Assembly: GCA_003342895.1 (NCBI GenBank) | Contig: PTFA01000312.1 | Span: forward strand, 124,001 to 188,000 | Reading direction: 5' to 3' | From: Casuarius casuarius | Taxonomy: Eukaryota; Chordata; Aves; Casuariiformes; Casuariidae | DNA length: 64,000 nucleotides | In this document: piece by piece, positions 53,138 through 64,000 of the stretch | How positions within the stretch are numbered: the stretch's first letter is position 1 | Layout of the letters: every line of letters begins with the position of its first letter | Notes under the pieces: model-generated | Seen by the model: only the letters and a program-made list of their open reading frames with translations | The model's database searches: none | Told to the model about the DNA's origin: nothing | Made by a program: the position numbers and the translations under genes

Positions 53138-54827
53138 TAAAAGGATCTGTGATTCTTCTATATGTCAGCAGTAAGATATATTACTTTTCCTTTTTATACA
53201 TTCATAAACAAGACAGTACTTTTACAAGTAAAAGTACAGATGTCAACAAGCAGATTACAAGATTTCTGTCCAAAGGAGATTATAGCAGACTGCAAGAATT
53301 TCGAGATATTCAGATATAAAAATGGTATGCACAGAAATAAGTATGATAAGATTCATAGTTACACAGTTAAAAAAGAAAAAGTAAAAGAAAATGTCAACCA
53401 TCTTTTTAGTTACAAAATGTTCATGTAATTCAAATATGATACTTGACATTACAGAATATATTCTGCATCTAAAACCCAAGCAGAATAATATTGTTCTACT
53501 TCCAGAGGCTTTTGAGGATATTATTATTCTTTTTTTTTTCATGTGATATATGTCCATCTTACTGCAACCCGTAGTATGCATAACAGAAACCAGTCTGTTT
53601 TTTCAACCAAGACTCCAGCTATCTTCAGTGGAGATTTGATTGAGTTTAAATGTGTTCTTAGCCTTTGGGTATCTGCTCTAAGCATGCCCATGTTGCTTAA
53701 AATACTTGTTAGTCATGTTGTTATCTTCTAATTATCCTCTGTAAAGGTGAGAATTCACTGTGTTTCAGTTTATACTTTGGAGATTGCTTATATTTTTCTT
53801 GTTTATCAGAGTACTGTACTGTATGATAATTCATGTTCTTATTCCCATTTGCATACTGTATTTACTATCATACGCAGTAACTGCCTCCTGTCTGTTCGTC
53901 CAGTGAATATCACAACTTGCTTCATCCTCTCAGCTTAGATACATTCTCCTTTGATGGAAAAGGCTGGTTTTGTACCTGAAGCTTATGTTTGAGCTTCCTG
54001 CAGAGAATCAAAATATCCCTGAGTTCACTGGTGACCGTGATGCATCATGCTGTGGCATATCTCTGAGTGCGAGGGTGAGAAGCCATTCTGATAGTCACAG
54101 CTCACTCAGAGACACAGCCTCCTCTGAGAAAGCAGAAATGTAGCAGAGGTCTCCATCTGTCAGGAAATCTGTGCAGTCCTCTTTTCCAAACTACTCGGCG
54201 TAGCAAAAAATAAGGAAGGATGACATATTTCTTCATTATGCTTTTCCAGGCCAAGTTCTGTGAGAACGTCTTCTCCGCAAAGCTTCTCTGGAGCAAATAG
54301 ATTGCATGGGTGTAGTCAATGAGGCGTTCACAATATCCTCTTTCTTTTTCTTTTGAAAAAAGAAGAAAAGCAGGCTTAGAAGAATATTACTTTAATATTC
54401 TAATAACTTCTGTGTAGACCAAGACTTGTATTTTATCATTTTATTTAGAATTTTATTATTTTTATTTTATCCTAGACACAGCAGTTTGCTTTCTGCACTG
54501 TGCGAGGGTTGATGCCTCATCCTCGTGATCTGCAGAGCCAGATTTGGAGCAAAACCTGCTTTTCAAATTAATTGTGCCAGAACATCTTAGTGAGATATAT
54601 AGGCTGGAACTATCAGTGTTGTAATGTGCACCAATCCATTTCAGCCTAACTTCAGATTTCTCCAGTAGATGAATTTGTAGATAAATCCCTCCTGTTACAG
54701 TACTACTGAAGCTTTTTGTACAAAGAAAGAGACACGTGCAAAGTGTATATTTATTTAAAGGAACCCAAACCCACCAATTTTGTGCTGGTTACATCCCCAA
54801 ATCTTCCATTTTTAAAGTTATCTGACA

Positions 54828-54856
54828 TGTATCTGCTTTTTCTTCTTTTTTTGTAG
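54828..54856 (+). promoter_or_regulatory. MOCOS: Splice acceptor and polypyrimidine tract
   Basis: A near-continuous T/C tract (tctgctttttcttctttttt) precedes ttgtag at 54851-54856, immediately before the 200-bp MOCOS exon. A plausible branch-point context (atctgac) lies about 30 bases upstream of the acceptor. The strong signal fits the need to define an exon after a 45.7 kb intron. The branch point is inferred. Confidence 0.8.
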
Positions 54857-55056
54857 GTGGAATGGAGAACATAAAACAACATACATTTGCATTAGCTCAC
54901 TATACTTATACTGTGCTGTCTACCTTAAAATATGCCAATGGGGCGCCTGTAGTACGTATTTATAGTGATACAGATTTCAGCAGTCCTGATGTCCAGGGTC
55001 CAATCATTAATTTTAACATGCTGGATGAAAATGGAGAGGTGATCGGCTTTTCACAG
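54857..55056 (+). CDS. MOCOS: MOCOS internal coding exon (second of two in window)
   Basis: This is the next MOCOS exon, 200 bp: two bases that finish the split glycine codon, then 66 codons ending in phase 0. The acceptor is strong (a T-rich run, then ttgtag) and the donor is tcacag|gtatgc. The peptide opens GMENIKQHTFALAHYTYTVL, passes through NGAPVVRIYS and GPIINFN, and ends EVIGFSQ. These are hallmark stretches of the MOCOS NifS-like (aminotransferase class V) domain, about residues 345-410 from memory. In MOCOS the sequence after this point leads into the cysteine motif that carries the persulfide; that motif is not in this exon and was not found in the 8.9 kb downstream. The frame is open with no disabling change. 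Read-through into the intron would add 30 codons before a stop at 55144-55146, so correct splicing is required for the full enzyme. Confidence 0.97.
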
Positions 55057-55173
55057 GTATGCTTTTCTCTTGCCTCAATTGAGTGTTCAGTTTTTGCCTT
55101 AAGCATGTTTATAATGACACATTTTGTCCATAATAGGCCCTTCTGATGTTTTGATTTTGTTTTTTCATAACTC

Positions 55174-55254
55174 TGCACACATATATATGTATGTGTGTGT
55201 GTGTGTATGTATATGTGTGTATATGTATGTGTATATATGTATGTATGTATACAC
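55174..55254. repeat. (TG/TA)n strictly alternating purine/pyrimidine tract
   Basis: Eighty-one consecutive bases alternate pyrimidine and purine without a break, mixing (TG)n, (TA)n and TGTA units. The tract starts 117 bases after the last base of the 200-bp MOCOS exon. Such tracts are length-polymorphic, and sequences of this type can adopt left-handed Z-DNA. Any effect on the adjacent splice site is inference. Confidence 0.95.
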
Positions 55255-58200
55255 CATTTTTAAACTAGTGGAAAGAGAGTTCAGTAAATAGTGCCAGCAC
55301 AGTGCAAAGTGCATAAGAGCCAAAGCCCAGTATCTTACAGATTTAATATTGTACATGTTGTAAGAAGTTTGAAAGTGGGCTGTTTTAACAGACTTTATTG
55401 ACTAGGCAGTTTGGTATCTTGTTGACTTGCTTCTCTAGATTGTTCAAAATTGGGAAATCAAGGGCAGGTCTCAAAAAGTTGATCTGGGAGACTGCCTTGG
55501 AGCTTTGACACACAAAGGAAATCAGATTTCAAAAAATTGCAGTCGTCCATGAAAGAGGACTTTTCTCCTCTCTTCAGTTCTAATAATTACATTCTTGTAA
55601 TATTTCTGAGGAAGCACTGAGTAAACATAGGAGTATTTTTATTTAACAGTTGCATGAACAGCATAAGGGCTACAAGTCAGGTTCATGCTCGGGAATCCCC
55701 TAAACTCAGTCTTTCTCCCTAGCTTTCTCTCACCTTCATCTCTCAGGTGTTCTAAGGATCTTTAAGAGGGAACACCTTGCAGTACCTAATTTGCTTGCTG
55801 AAAAGCGGACCGTAGTCATGCCTAATTTTGCAGCCTGTAGGGAGTGCAGACGGCACATAGAACTCCAGGTAACACAGTGTAAACTTGCTCACTTGCTCAT
55901 CAGCAGATGTCAGAAAAAGCGCAGTGCTCTACTTTTGCTTACTCCTTCCATTTTTCATTGGCTGCCTATTGAGGAAGTCCTCAAGACAAGTTCAAGTGTA
56001 TGATCTTGATTTTTCAAAGCTGTCAGTAACGTGACACCAGCTGCCTCAGCGACGACCTTCCTCTGTCAGCAGTAGTTGTATAGTTGTGTTCCTCTTGGAA
56101 GCCGAAATTCTGCACAATTTAGGAGAGAGGCAGAATTGCAAAAGGCCCTCCCTTGGCCTTGCTCCTTGGACTGCTGTGCCAGAGAGGATAAGAACTGGAT
56201 GATGAGGGGGGGNATGCAGAGAAATGCTTATGAGAATACAAGGGGAGATGCATATATACATGAGTGAGGAGAGAAGTGAAGCAGTTACTTAGTAGTCTAT
56301 CCATATGGAGTTTTGTAAATTTTTTAAGGCATCTATCAGGCTGATGAACATGGGAAGGGTAAATGTATAGAACAGGGGAAGCTCTTCTACCTATATGACT
56401 CCAGAAACCACAGGGTTGTGTTACTAAACAGTCTTAAGGATTCACCAGATTGCATTTTAAAGACTTCCACGTTTCAGGAGTAAATTAGCCATTTAAACAG
56501 TCTTGAGTATTTGTTTTAATGTTCTGAAAAGAACTGTGATATTCACACAATTGGGTTGGCAAAATACTGTAAAAACACTCTGATTTTTTGTCTGTCCTTT
56601 GGTTAAAACCAAAGCCATTACTTATACCTCTGATTTTCACCATTTTTCAGTAAAAATGGCTCCTGCCTGTTTCACTGTTTTAAAATCAACTGTGCCCTCA
56701 AAAAAAAGATTTTATAGTCTTATGACTCCACTGTTGCTGTTTGCTGCAGTAGCTGCTCATAAAAAGCTTCTTTATTGATCTGTATCATCTGGACTGAGCT
56801 AGTCACTAGATTCTGATCATTTCTGGNAAAAGTATATTGAGAATGAAGAACTAATAAAGTTTTCAAAATGCACACCAGTCACATCTGCAGTGCCTGTTAG
56901 ATTACTTTGTTTAATTAAAATAATGTACAGTTTAATGACTTTTAGAAATTAACAAGCAGCAGCGCTATTCTTTCCAAGCCTATAATATGTGTGATATATA
57001 TAATTGGCTTCTTTATGGAATAAAATGCCTTTATAGACATCCTATAATAGTTATGGGGGAGAAGAATGTTTGTTCCCTCTTGATGATGACAAAGAAAATA
57101 CATACAGTATAGAGCAAGCTTCATCAAACTGACAGTATAATCTCATCTTCTTTATATCTGAGACACTGTCTGTCTGTACATGTCTAACAACAGGTAGGTT
57201 TATTCAAAGAAAAGCTGTATCCAGTACTTCTGTTACTGGTTTGGAAACGAAATGGTTTAATCTGCTCATGTCTGTGATCTGCACGCTCATATGCATTCAG
57301 TGGTTAGTCTCCAAATGTAATCTAGTGGAGTTTGGAAAACACAGTTTCAGAAGGCTCTCAGATAAGAGAACATTTTGGGCAATTTTTAATTTAGGGAAAA
57401 TTGGATGACATTTCTAGATGACATACCTACTACTGGATACCTACCTACCAATTAACAATTTCATTTTGGCTGGTATGTTAAATGGGAGAAATTACAGAAT
57501 GTTCTATTCTTTTATGCATGATATCTCATTTATAATTACTTATAACCAGGCATCCAACCAGTTCTATTTGTCCTTCTGACAGGCAATTGTTATGTACCGT
57601 TGCCCCTGGAGAGCACAGGGTGGTTGGCCGTTAGTGATTGGTAGCCTGAAAAGGCTGATCTGAGTAACTGATTCCAGAGAAAATATTTTGATGAGGTTTG
57701 GAGCAGTTTATTTGGAACATATGAGATTGGCAAGAAAAACTTCAAAAGTAGAAGTGACAGTGTCTTCAGAGGATACCAAGCTTATATTTAAGCCTCAAGA
57801 TTTACATAATTTACATGATATTCAAAACTCTGAACTAAGTCCAAGATATTTAGGATGTGAAAGGCATGCAGTGAAATATGTGATATTTAAAACTGCTGCT
57901 GAAAATGAAAGCAGGGAAAAAAATCATGTCTTTCATCTGTGTAGCATTTGGGAGGAAAATTGTTCTTAGCTGCTACTATTACTGAACTCCATTTCTCGGT
58001 GTTATCAGAATATAATTGACCATGGTTAACAAGTTCGTGCCACTAAACACAAATGTGCTTGAATTACATACAAGAGTCAATTGTGCCAAGAGGGAATAGC
58101 AAGAGTCTTGGGTCCAGCCTAGAGTAAATGCTTCATTGCATCACTCAAGATCAAATGAAAGCATTTCATTAAAGTGAGATACACAAATGAGACTATACAT

Positions 58201-58834
58201 GATTACATTCTCAGTGATGACATCATTTTTGACAGTCTCCTGTCGCAATATATATGATACAGAACACTTGGATGTTGAGAAGTGATAAGGTGGGAGTGAA
58301 ATAATTATGGAAGTTGAATTATTACTGCTTTTTCGTTTAAACATTTCTTGGAGATGGCTGAAGTTTATCACTGGTTTAGAGTGTTATATATGGAAGAAAC
58401 TTGCTTTGAATACTGTATGTATGATTGATTTAACTGACACTTTAGTTACTGGGTTTAGTTATTTTGCTCTAAATGGGAATTAAAATAGTTAAGGGAGAGG
58501 GACTTTCAGGTTCCAAACACCAGTCACTCAAAAGCTGTGGCTTTTTCTTCAAATTTTTCATGAAATGTATTTCTTTATCTAGGATCAAACTACTACAGTT
58601 TTGAAATCTCAGTAAACCTGCTGTCTTTGAGCACTAAAACTGTTAACTTTTCTTCTTTGGGCTGCTCCTAACACTTCCCATGAAAATGATGTCCTCCAGT
58701 AAAGCTGTCTTTTAGACTATTATTAGTAGTAATTTGTTCTTGAAATGGGTTGGGAGGATACCTGTACTCTTTTCACACACGCTGCCTGCTCTCTGCAGTA
58801 GCATGGCTGCCATTTTATGTGATGTGCTTATTTG

Positions 58835-58935
58835 CATTGCAGCACCAAAAAGCCCCAGTTATGAACAGGGATTAAACTATGGTGAGTACTTGGCAGGCCC
58901 AGGACATGAAGATGGCCTTTATGCCAAACAGCTTC
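58835..58935 (+). mobile_element. Ancient amniote SINE-like relic
   Basis: The run agcaccaaaaagccccagtt, atgaacagggatt, ggtgagtacttggcagg and a final atgccaaacagctt follows, with substitutions, an old interspersed repeat common in reptile and bird genomes (core: gcacctagaggccccagtc ... gtgctaggtgctgt ... ccaaagagctt). That repeat is of the MIR/CORE-SINE kind; I recall the consensus but cannot name the family with certainty. About 100 bp remain. The relic contains a perfect-looking splice donor (see findings). Confidence 0.5.
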
Positions 58936-60984
58936 TTTATATACTTTTTTAATGGATAATTCTAAGGCATTCCAGCTCTTGCTATTAATAAAGTGTGGAC
59001 AGGTGGCATGCCGGTGCTTCTGAAATGTATGAAAATGTAGACTCTTCATGCAGAGAAGCACTGGCTTTTTATTAATAGTGAACATTTGCAATCTTCGTAT
59101 GAATATGCCATGAATATGTAGGTCCCCAAGTCCTTCAAAACTGAAACACTGTTTGACAGCAATGACTGGGCTTCATTTTACATCCTAGCCATTATTTTTA
59201 TTAAAACCTTGCATATAATTCCATGAATGGTGCATCTTGAGAGGTCTCAGACTATTTTGACTGTCAAAGAAGAGTTGGAACAGCCATAAGGGAACACTGT
59301 TGATTTGTAACAACAATCACGCACACACAAAAAGTAGATTTCTTACACATTAGGTCAAAGTGCAGAGTTGTCTATTCTCTTCTGTTTGCACATTTGAAGA
59401 CAATCATCAGCTCTGCAGTGAGGGGCCTTTTGTGCTAATACTATTTTAAGTATTCCTCTTTGTTCTAAAATGGAGAAGGGACCTGTTAAACGTTCTTTGT
59501 ACTTTCAGGAGATAGTTGCCGAGTCTTCCTAACATCCTTTCACTTTTCAGTGTACAATGTCAGTTTAGGAGCTGGAAGAGGAGAAAGGGATGAGAGGTGG
59601 GGATAGGCAGAGGGCATTTCCCCTGCAGCATTTGTTCAGTTGCATGCTCTGAAGAGCTCTTACCCAGGCACACCTTTCCGTCCAGGGTTCTCTTCCCCTA
59701 CTGAAAAATAGCACTTCCCCCAACGGACATTTGCTTTTTTCACTCTGAACTTTTGAGACAGTTTTATTTTCCCTCATGTTTTTGACTGTGTGCCATTGGC
59801 TTAAAAAAGCAACCGAACCATCATAGCTGTCTTTTGAAAAATGACCAACATTTCAGCCCTGCCCTAGGACCTTCCTTTCCCATTCTTTTTCACTTGACAT
59901 TTACCTCCTTTCCCTGGAGTCTGAAGCTGAAAAGTGGTATGCCACAATTGTGTCACCTGTAAATGAGGTATCTATATATGCTTGCCATACCTCTTACTAA
60001 TTCTGTTAGGAAGGGAGTGAGCATCAGTCCATTAGCAGTCCTAGACCTCTTGCCTGTAGCCCTGCCATTTTACACTTGTGTGTGATAGACAAACTGCTGT
60101 AACAGGAATCGGCTGCCAAAGATAGATAATGTAAACATTTTGGTTTGCCTAAGGAAGACTCCTCTCCTCTNGTGTTGCATATGGATGAGTTTTGCCTCTT
60201 TACCTCTCAAGATTGGGAACACTGCTCAAATAGATAATGATCGGTTTTGTCTACGATCCGACATTAGCATTTCCTGGTTCACTCCCATCGGCCCAGGATA
60301 GAGGGAAGGGCAGGAGGGGGGAGGCTAGACTTTGAGCTTATGTCTTTTCAAGAAAAACTATCAACGCTTCTCAACAGATAACTTCCAGTGTGTATCCCTT
60401 CAGCATGAATCTATAATGCAGTTTCACAACAGCTCTTATTATGGCATCTGCTGGCTCTCTACCCATCTTCTTTCTGTCACCACCTTCCTTGAGTTAGTGA
60501 GGACAGACTTGAACCGCGCTGTTTTTTTTTCTTTTCTGTGTTTGTTTTCTATCATTCTGTAGTGTAGATCAGGGTCTTCCATTGGAACACGTGGCCCTAA
60601 ATCACTTTGACGTCAGAACAGCTACACAAGGGTTTCACCATGGCACCATTTCTAACGTGGTATCCTCTCGCTGCCTGTTTTCACATGCTTAGAGTATGAG
60701 AAGAGGGCAAAACCAGAATTAGACTCCCCCTGTATTTTTTCCCAGCTTTCTTAAATAGAGGTTTTATCCTTTCTTGTCTTTGTTAGAATCTTTTTTTTCT
60801 TTTCTTTTTAAGCCCATTTATGCATCTGCATCCAAAGCATCGTGCAGCAGTGAATTCTCCTGTTAAGTAGCTTAGCAGCTAAACCAAACGTGAGAAGAAG
60901 TGGAGGCAGAAAAACAGATCTTAGGACTCTAGCGACTTTGAGAGGCTACCCATCATCCTTGTATGCCAAGATAAGATCATCTCA

Positions 60985-61107
60985 ATCTGAACCTTTGCAC
61001 AGCCTCCTGAGGCAATTAATTCTGGAACTTAGCTATATTCACTACTGCAAAGTATTTCCTAACAACTAACTTAAATTTCATGCAGTGCAGCCTAAGCCCA
61101 TCATTAC
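60985..61107 (-). mobile_element. Old CR1-like fragment, minus strand
   Basis: Read on the + strand, this resembles the reverse complement of a CR1 3' body: cacagcctcctgaggcaa, a ttctggaactt segment, then cactactgcaaagtatttcc, taacttaaatttc and gtgcagcctaagccc. The order matches the gcagcctgttcc / gaatttcttcctaat / cgcaacttgaggcc pattern of minus-strand CR1 copies. It is highly diverged and lacks the terminal octamers. The boundaries are approximate. Confidence 0.6.
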
Positions 61108-64000
61108 ATGGATTGGGCAAAGAAAGAGAGACCAGACTGGGCAGGAAAGCAGAAAAAAGGAGATTCTAGCCATCAGGAGCAGAGGAAAGAGGAAGGAGTC
61201 AGACAAGCAGTTAGGCGTGGTTTTGTATATGAGAGATGTAACTGGGGGAAGAGAAAGAGAGGTTATTCTGCTTTCTTGCATTTAGATAGGTCTGCAAACA
61301 GAAGTAATACTGGACAAAGTGGTGTGAGGCAGGATGGGAAATGCACATGAAAGTAGTTGCTCAAGGTAAATAAAGTGGCTATGGCCAGTCCTGGAAGCAC
61401 CTTCAGGTTCTGAGTACACTTTCTTGGCTTTAGTTTCACGGTGTTCTCTTTTATGAGCTTTCTTTTTTCTGTGAAAGTGAAGTTTGAATAAGTTGCTTAA
61501 CTGGACCTCGAGCAGTAGCCAGGGACCTGGCAATGGTCTGGTGAAATCCCCTGCTGCAGACTTTGTGTCACCTTATGGGAGTCAGTGCCTGTCTCCCCCA
61601 CCTATAAAATAATGTCGCTAGCACTTTCTAGTCTCAGTGCAGTGGAGAAGCAATATTTAAATATTGGCAGAGCCTCAGAAGTAAAGTGAGAGATATATTT
61701 ATATATACACACAACTAGATAGGTTGATATTTGTGTCACTGTTTATCGTTATATGATAAAAGGGGCCACATAATAATCTTGAATGGGTAGATTTCTTGAA
61801 AGATTGCTGTTAGTGTCTTAGATGGTACCCTGTGTTTCAGTGGTAGACCAACTCTAGTGCACTGTATATCTGTTAAATAGATCTACAATTAAAGTAATGA
61901 GAACATGCTTATTAAAGCAATGAAAAAAGCAGTTACAGCATTTCACACAAACGGGAAGGTGTTACCAGGTCAATTTGATCAGACTACTGATAGGATTCTG
62001 GTAGTAGCTATCTGTGCTTGCAAGAAAGCCGTGTCCCTACAGGAGAAAGTAGATCGATGCTAAGCAATGAGGAGGGGTACTTTCAACATTATTTATGTGA
62101 AAAAATCTTCCTAGAAAGCTATTAAGCAGGAGATCTGTGATGTTTTTGTTATTCAAACTTCAGTCCTTTTATANTGCTTTCCAGCTGTTTGCTTCTAGCT
62201 TTTTACTTTTATGCTCATTCAGTTTTGCAGCTGGAAAAGTTGTGCAGCATTTTTGCATCTGGACCAGAAAAAACAGAAAGCCAGCACTTTCTAACACCAG
62301 CAAAGAATGTGTGTGCAGAGATGGTCAAAAGACTGAGTTAGTTACACTAATGCTTTTGGAAGCATATCCACTCATTATATTGATTATGATGACTCAGGGA
62401 AAGCAAAATGTTCATAACATACCTAATGGGATTGTTGGCCATCTTCCCAATAGCCACCTAAATATTCCTGGGGTGATTGCTCACTATTGATTTTAACTGT
62501 GGATTTAGCCATTGATTTCAGGAAGCCAGAGACAGTAGATGGACCAGTGGGATGGAAAGCAAACAGAATTACAAGGAGAAAAAGATTGTTGTGAAGATTC
62601 TTGTTGAGCTTCCGCTAATTTCCTTGGTTCTAATTAGTTTCCAATTGTACTGTGGGTGTCTCATAAGCATCCTTAGCAAGAGCAGTGACTTGTGTTATCT
62701 TCTGTTCTGTGGGGAGATAGCTGTGATGCAGCAAACCAGACTGACTTGCCAATAAAATGGCGCCTTGTTACTTCAGACTGGCAGGAAATAACATTGCAAC
62801 ATGGATTTTTGCTTATGTTTAGTTATGTGATATTGGTTACATGGTATTGAGCATTCAAAGGCAGCCCTTCCAACAAAGGGCTCTCAATGCAGGAGGCAAT
62901 TTAATTAATCTAGGTAGGGAGCTGCTGATTGTTGGTAAGGAGATGCTGTGTTTGAGAGATTCAGTGTGATGACTGCAAACCTAGTTAATAGATAATGAAG
63001 CTCTCTTCTTGCAGAGGAAGTAGTGGCAGAGTTCAGGTTGAGTTGCTCTTTGTAATATCTCATTGCTGGAGGATCAGGACGCATGTGAGAAGGCACGCTT
63101 GAAATCGTCTGCTGTTAAACTGCTCATCGGAGCTTGTCAAGGTTAGAAAGCTCCATGAAAGCCTAGACTGATGTCGCCTTATTCTGCTTCTCTGGAGTGT
63201 CCTTATGTGTTGCTAAGGAAATTGCAAAAGGAGATAAAAGATGCTCATAGTTGTTCAGATGAAAGAATCCAAGATGAATGAGAGGCTAAATATTTTCTCT
63301 TTAGATACAGGGCCAGACTGTCACTCTAAACCACAGACTCCATTACACAGGGGAGAAATGTGAAAAGAAACCCCATGGTAGCGGCAAGAGGACTGCACTT
63401 TTGACAGGCTCTGCTGGATTTCCTTTTTCTGGGTTGTGGTAAAAGCATATCAGGTGTCTTCGAATGCCTGCAGTGTCCAATTTCAGTCCACCATCCAAAT
63501 CCTTTGAAGATGAGGAGACCTTGGCTCCACCTTCTCTATTACCTTGCTTGCATCTTCCTGCCACACAGAGAAATCATATATAGGAATCTGTATGGCCATA
63601 CTTAAAGTAGTATTTCAAAACTTCAAAGCCCATCTTGGGATTTTAATCCAACAATATCCCTGTGGGATAAGGAAGATCTATTATCCCGATTTTCAGAGGA
63701 TAAATGCAGGTAAAAGGAGGATGTAAGTGACTTAAGAGGAAGAGGAAAAGGTGGAAAAGGTTTTGGCTGAGCCACAAATTAAACCTGTTTCTAGAGTTCC
63801 AGTATCATGCATTGCACATTTTTTTCCTACCCATTGTTTCCACTTGTAGTAGTCTGCTACGTTCTTTATGCAGCAGACTCATTTTACATGCTGTATGCCT
63901 TCTTGATATTAGTCATAGCTTAATCTTCTGTGTTGTTTACCTCTGGCCTACAGTTATCTGGCCAGTCATAATCTGACCCAAAGCCTTTAACCCACAAAAT

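Larger units (their letters stand above)
9116..54856 (+). other. MOCOS: MOCOS intron, about 45.7 kb, phase 1
   Basis: The intron runs from donor gtcagt (9116) to acceptor ttgtag (ending 54856). It is complete in the window because the flanking exons join in frame within one glycine codon. At 45,741 bp it is long for a bird gene. It carries CR1 fragments, simple repeats, two CpG-enriched islets and a GC-rich minisatellite-like island, each listed separately. I found no nested gene, tRNA or recognisable processed pseudogene on either strand. An unrecognised alternative exon or regulatory RNA cannot be excluded by eye. Confidence 0.9.
51186..54856. other. Intron 3' portion, mostly unique sequence
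   Basis: AT-rich unique sequence precedes the 200-bp exon. It includes the AT-rich duplication at 53.1 kb and a T10 run at 53530-53539. No additional exon with coding similarity was recognised. N bases lie at 51857 and 52066. Confidence 0.7.
55057..64000 (+). other. MOCOS: MOCOS intron, 5' part (downstream exons outside window)
   Basis: This is non-coding sequence that begins with donor gtatgc and continues to the window end. I looked for the next MOCOS exon (the cysteine-rich CFCN-type motif) and did not find it, so the acceptor is presumed to lie beyond 64000. It contains the alternating purine/pyrimidine tract at 55174-55254, an old SINE-like relic at 58835-58935 and a - strand CR1 relic at 60985-61107. 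Open frames up to 117 codons (62137-62490 +) have no recognisable domain. Isolated N bases occur at 56213, 56827, 60171 and 62174. Confidence 0.8.

Noticed and set aside
62137..62490. 117-codon plus-strand frame with a hydrophobic N-terminus resembling a signal peptide
   Set aside because: The hydrophobic run is T-rich intron sequence and includes an N base. The rest shows no domain and no cysteine or glycosylation pattern beyond chance.
1..64000. CRISPR arrays, prophage or integrated viral genes, tRNA/rRNA genes
   Set aside because: No regularly spaced direct repeats with unique spacers, no long viral-type frames and no cloverleaf-like promoter boxes were seen. The window reads as vertebrate intronic DNA.

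Overview
The window is vertebrate genomic DNA, almost certainly avian. The evidence is AT-rich non-coding sequence with sparse repeats, and CR1-type LINE 3' ends that close in the bird-typical short terminal repeats (clearest at 23467-23530, also 9826-10108). Nothing bacterial or viral is visible: there are no operons, no ribosome-binding sites, no long intact ORFs, no CRISPR array, and no tRNA or rRNA gene that I could recognise. The species cannot be named from the sequence.

The only gene I can support is a middle slice of MOCOS (molybdenum cofactor sulfurase) on the + strand. Two coding exons are present, 9039-9115 (77 bp) and 54857-55056 (200 bp). Both have consensus splice sites. The phase-1 junction joins them in frame into one continuous stretch of the NifS/aminotransferase-like domain. 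They are separated by a single intron of about 45.7 kb. The earlier exons (including the PLP lysine) would lie upstream of position 1. The later exons (including the sulfur-carrying cysteine motif and the C-terminal MOSC domain) would lie beyond position 64000. Positions 1-9038 and 55057-64000 are therefore read as flanking partial introns.

The intronic sequence holds: two CR1 pieces on the + strand and one or two on the - strand; an old amniote SINE-like relic at 58835-58935; a GC- and purine-rich degenerate minisatellite or retroelement fragment at about 50640-51185; two CpG-enriched islets (19696-19810 and 36182-36485); an 81-bp strictly alternating purine/pyrimidine tract just downstream of the second exon (55174-55254); a pure pyrimidine tract (22346-22396); AT-rich and homopolymer simple repeats; and several short tandem duplications. 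Eighteen isolated N bases are scattered through the introns, none in an exon.

The other open reading frames (60-150 codons) are what chance gives in 64 kb. They lack recognisable domains and often overlap in two or three frames, so they are not annotated as genes. I looked for a hidden gene or novel system and did not find one. The items worth a second look are the very long intron with its CpG islets, the Z-DNA-prone tract beside a splice donor, a splice-competent pseudoexon inside an old SINE, and the unclassified repeat-like islands at 11.1-11.7 kb and 50.6-51.2 kb.
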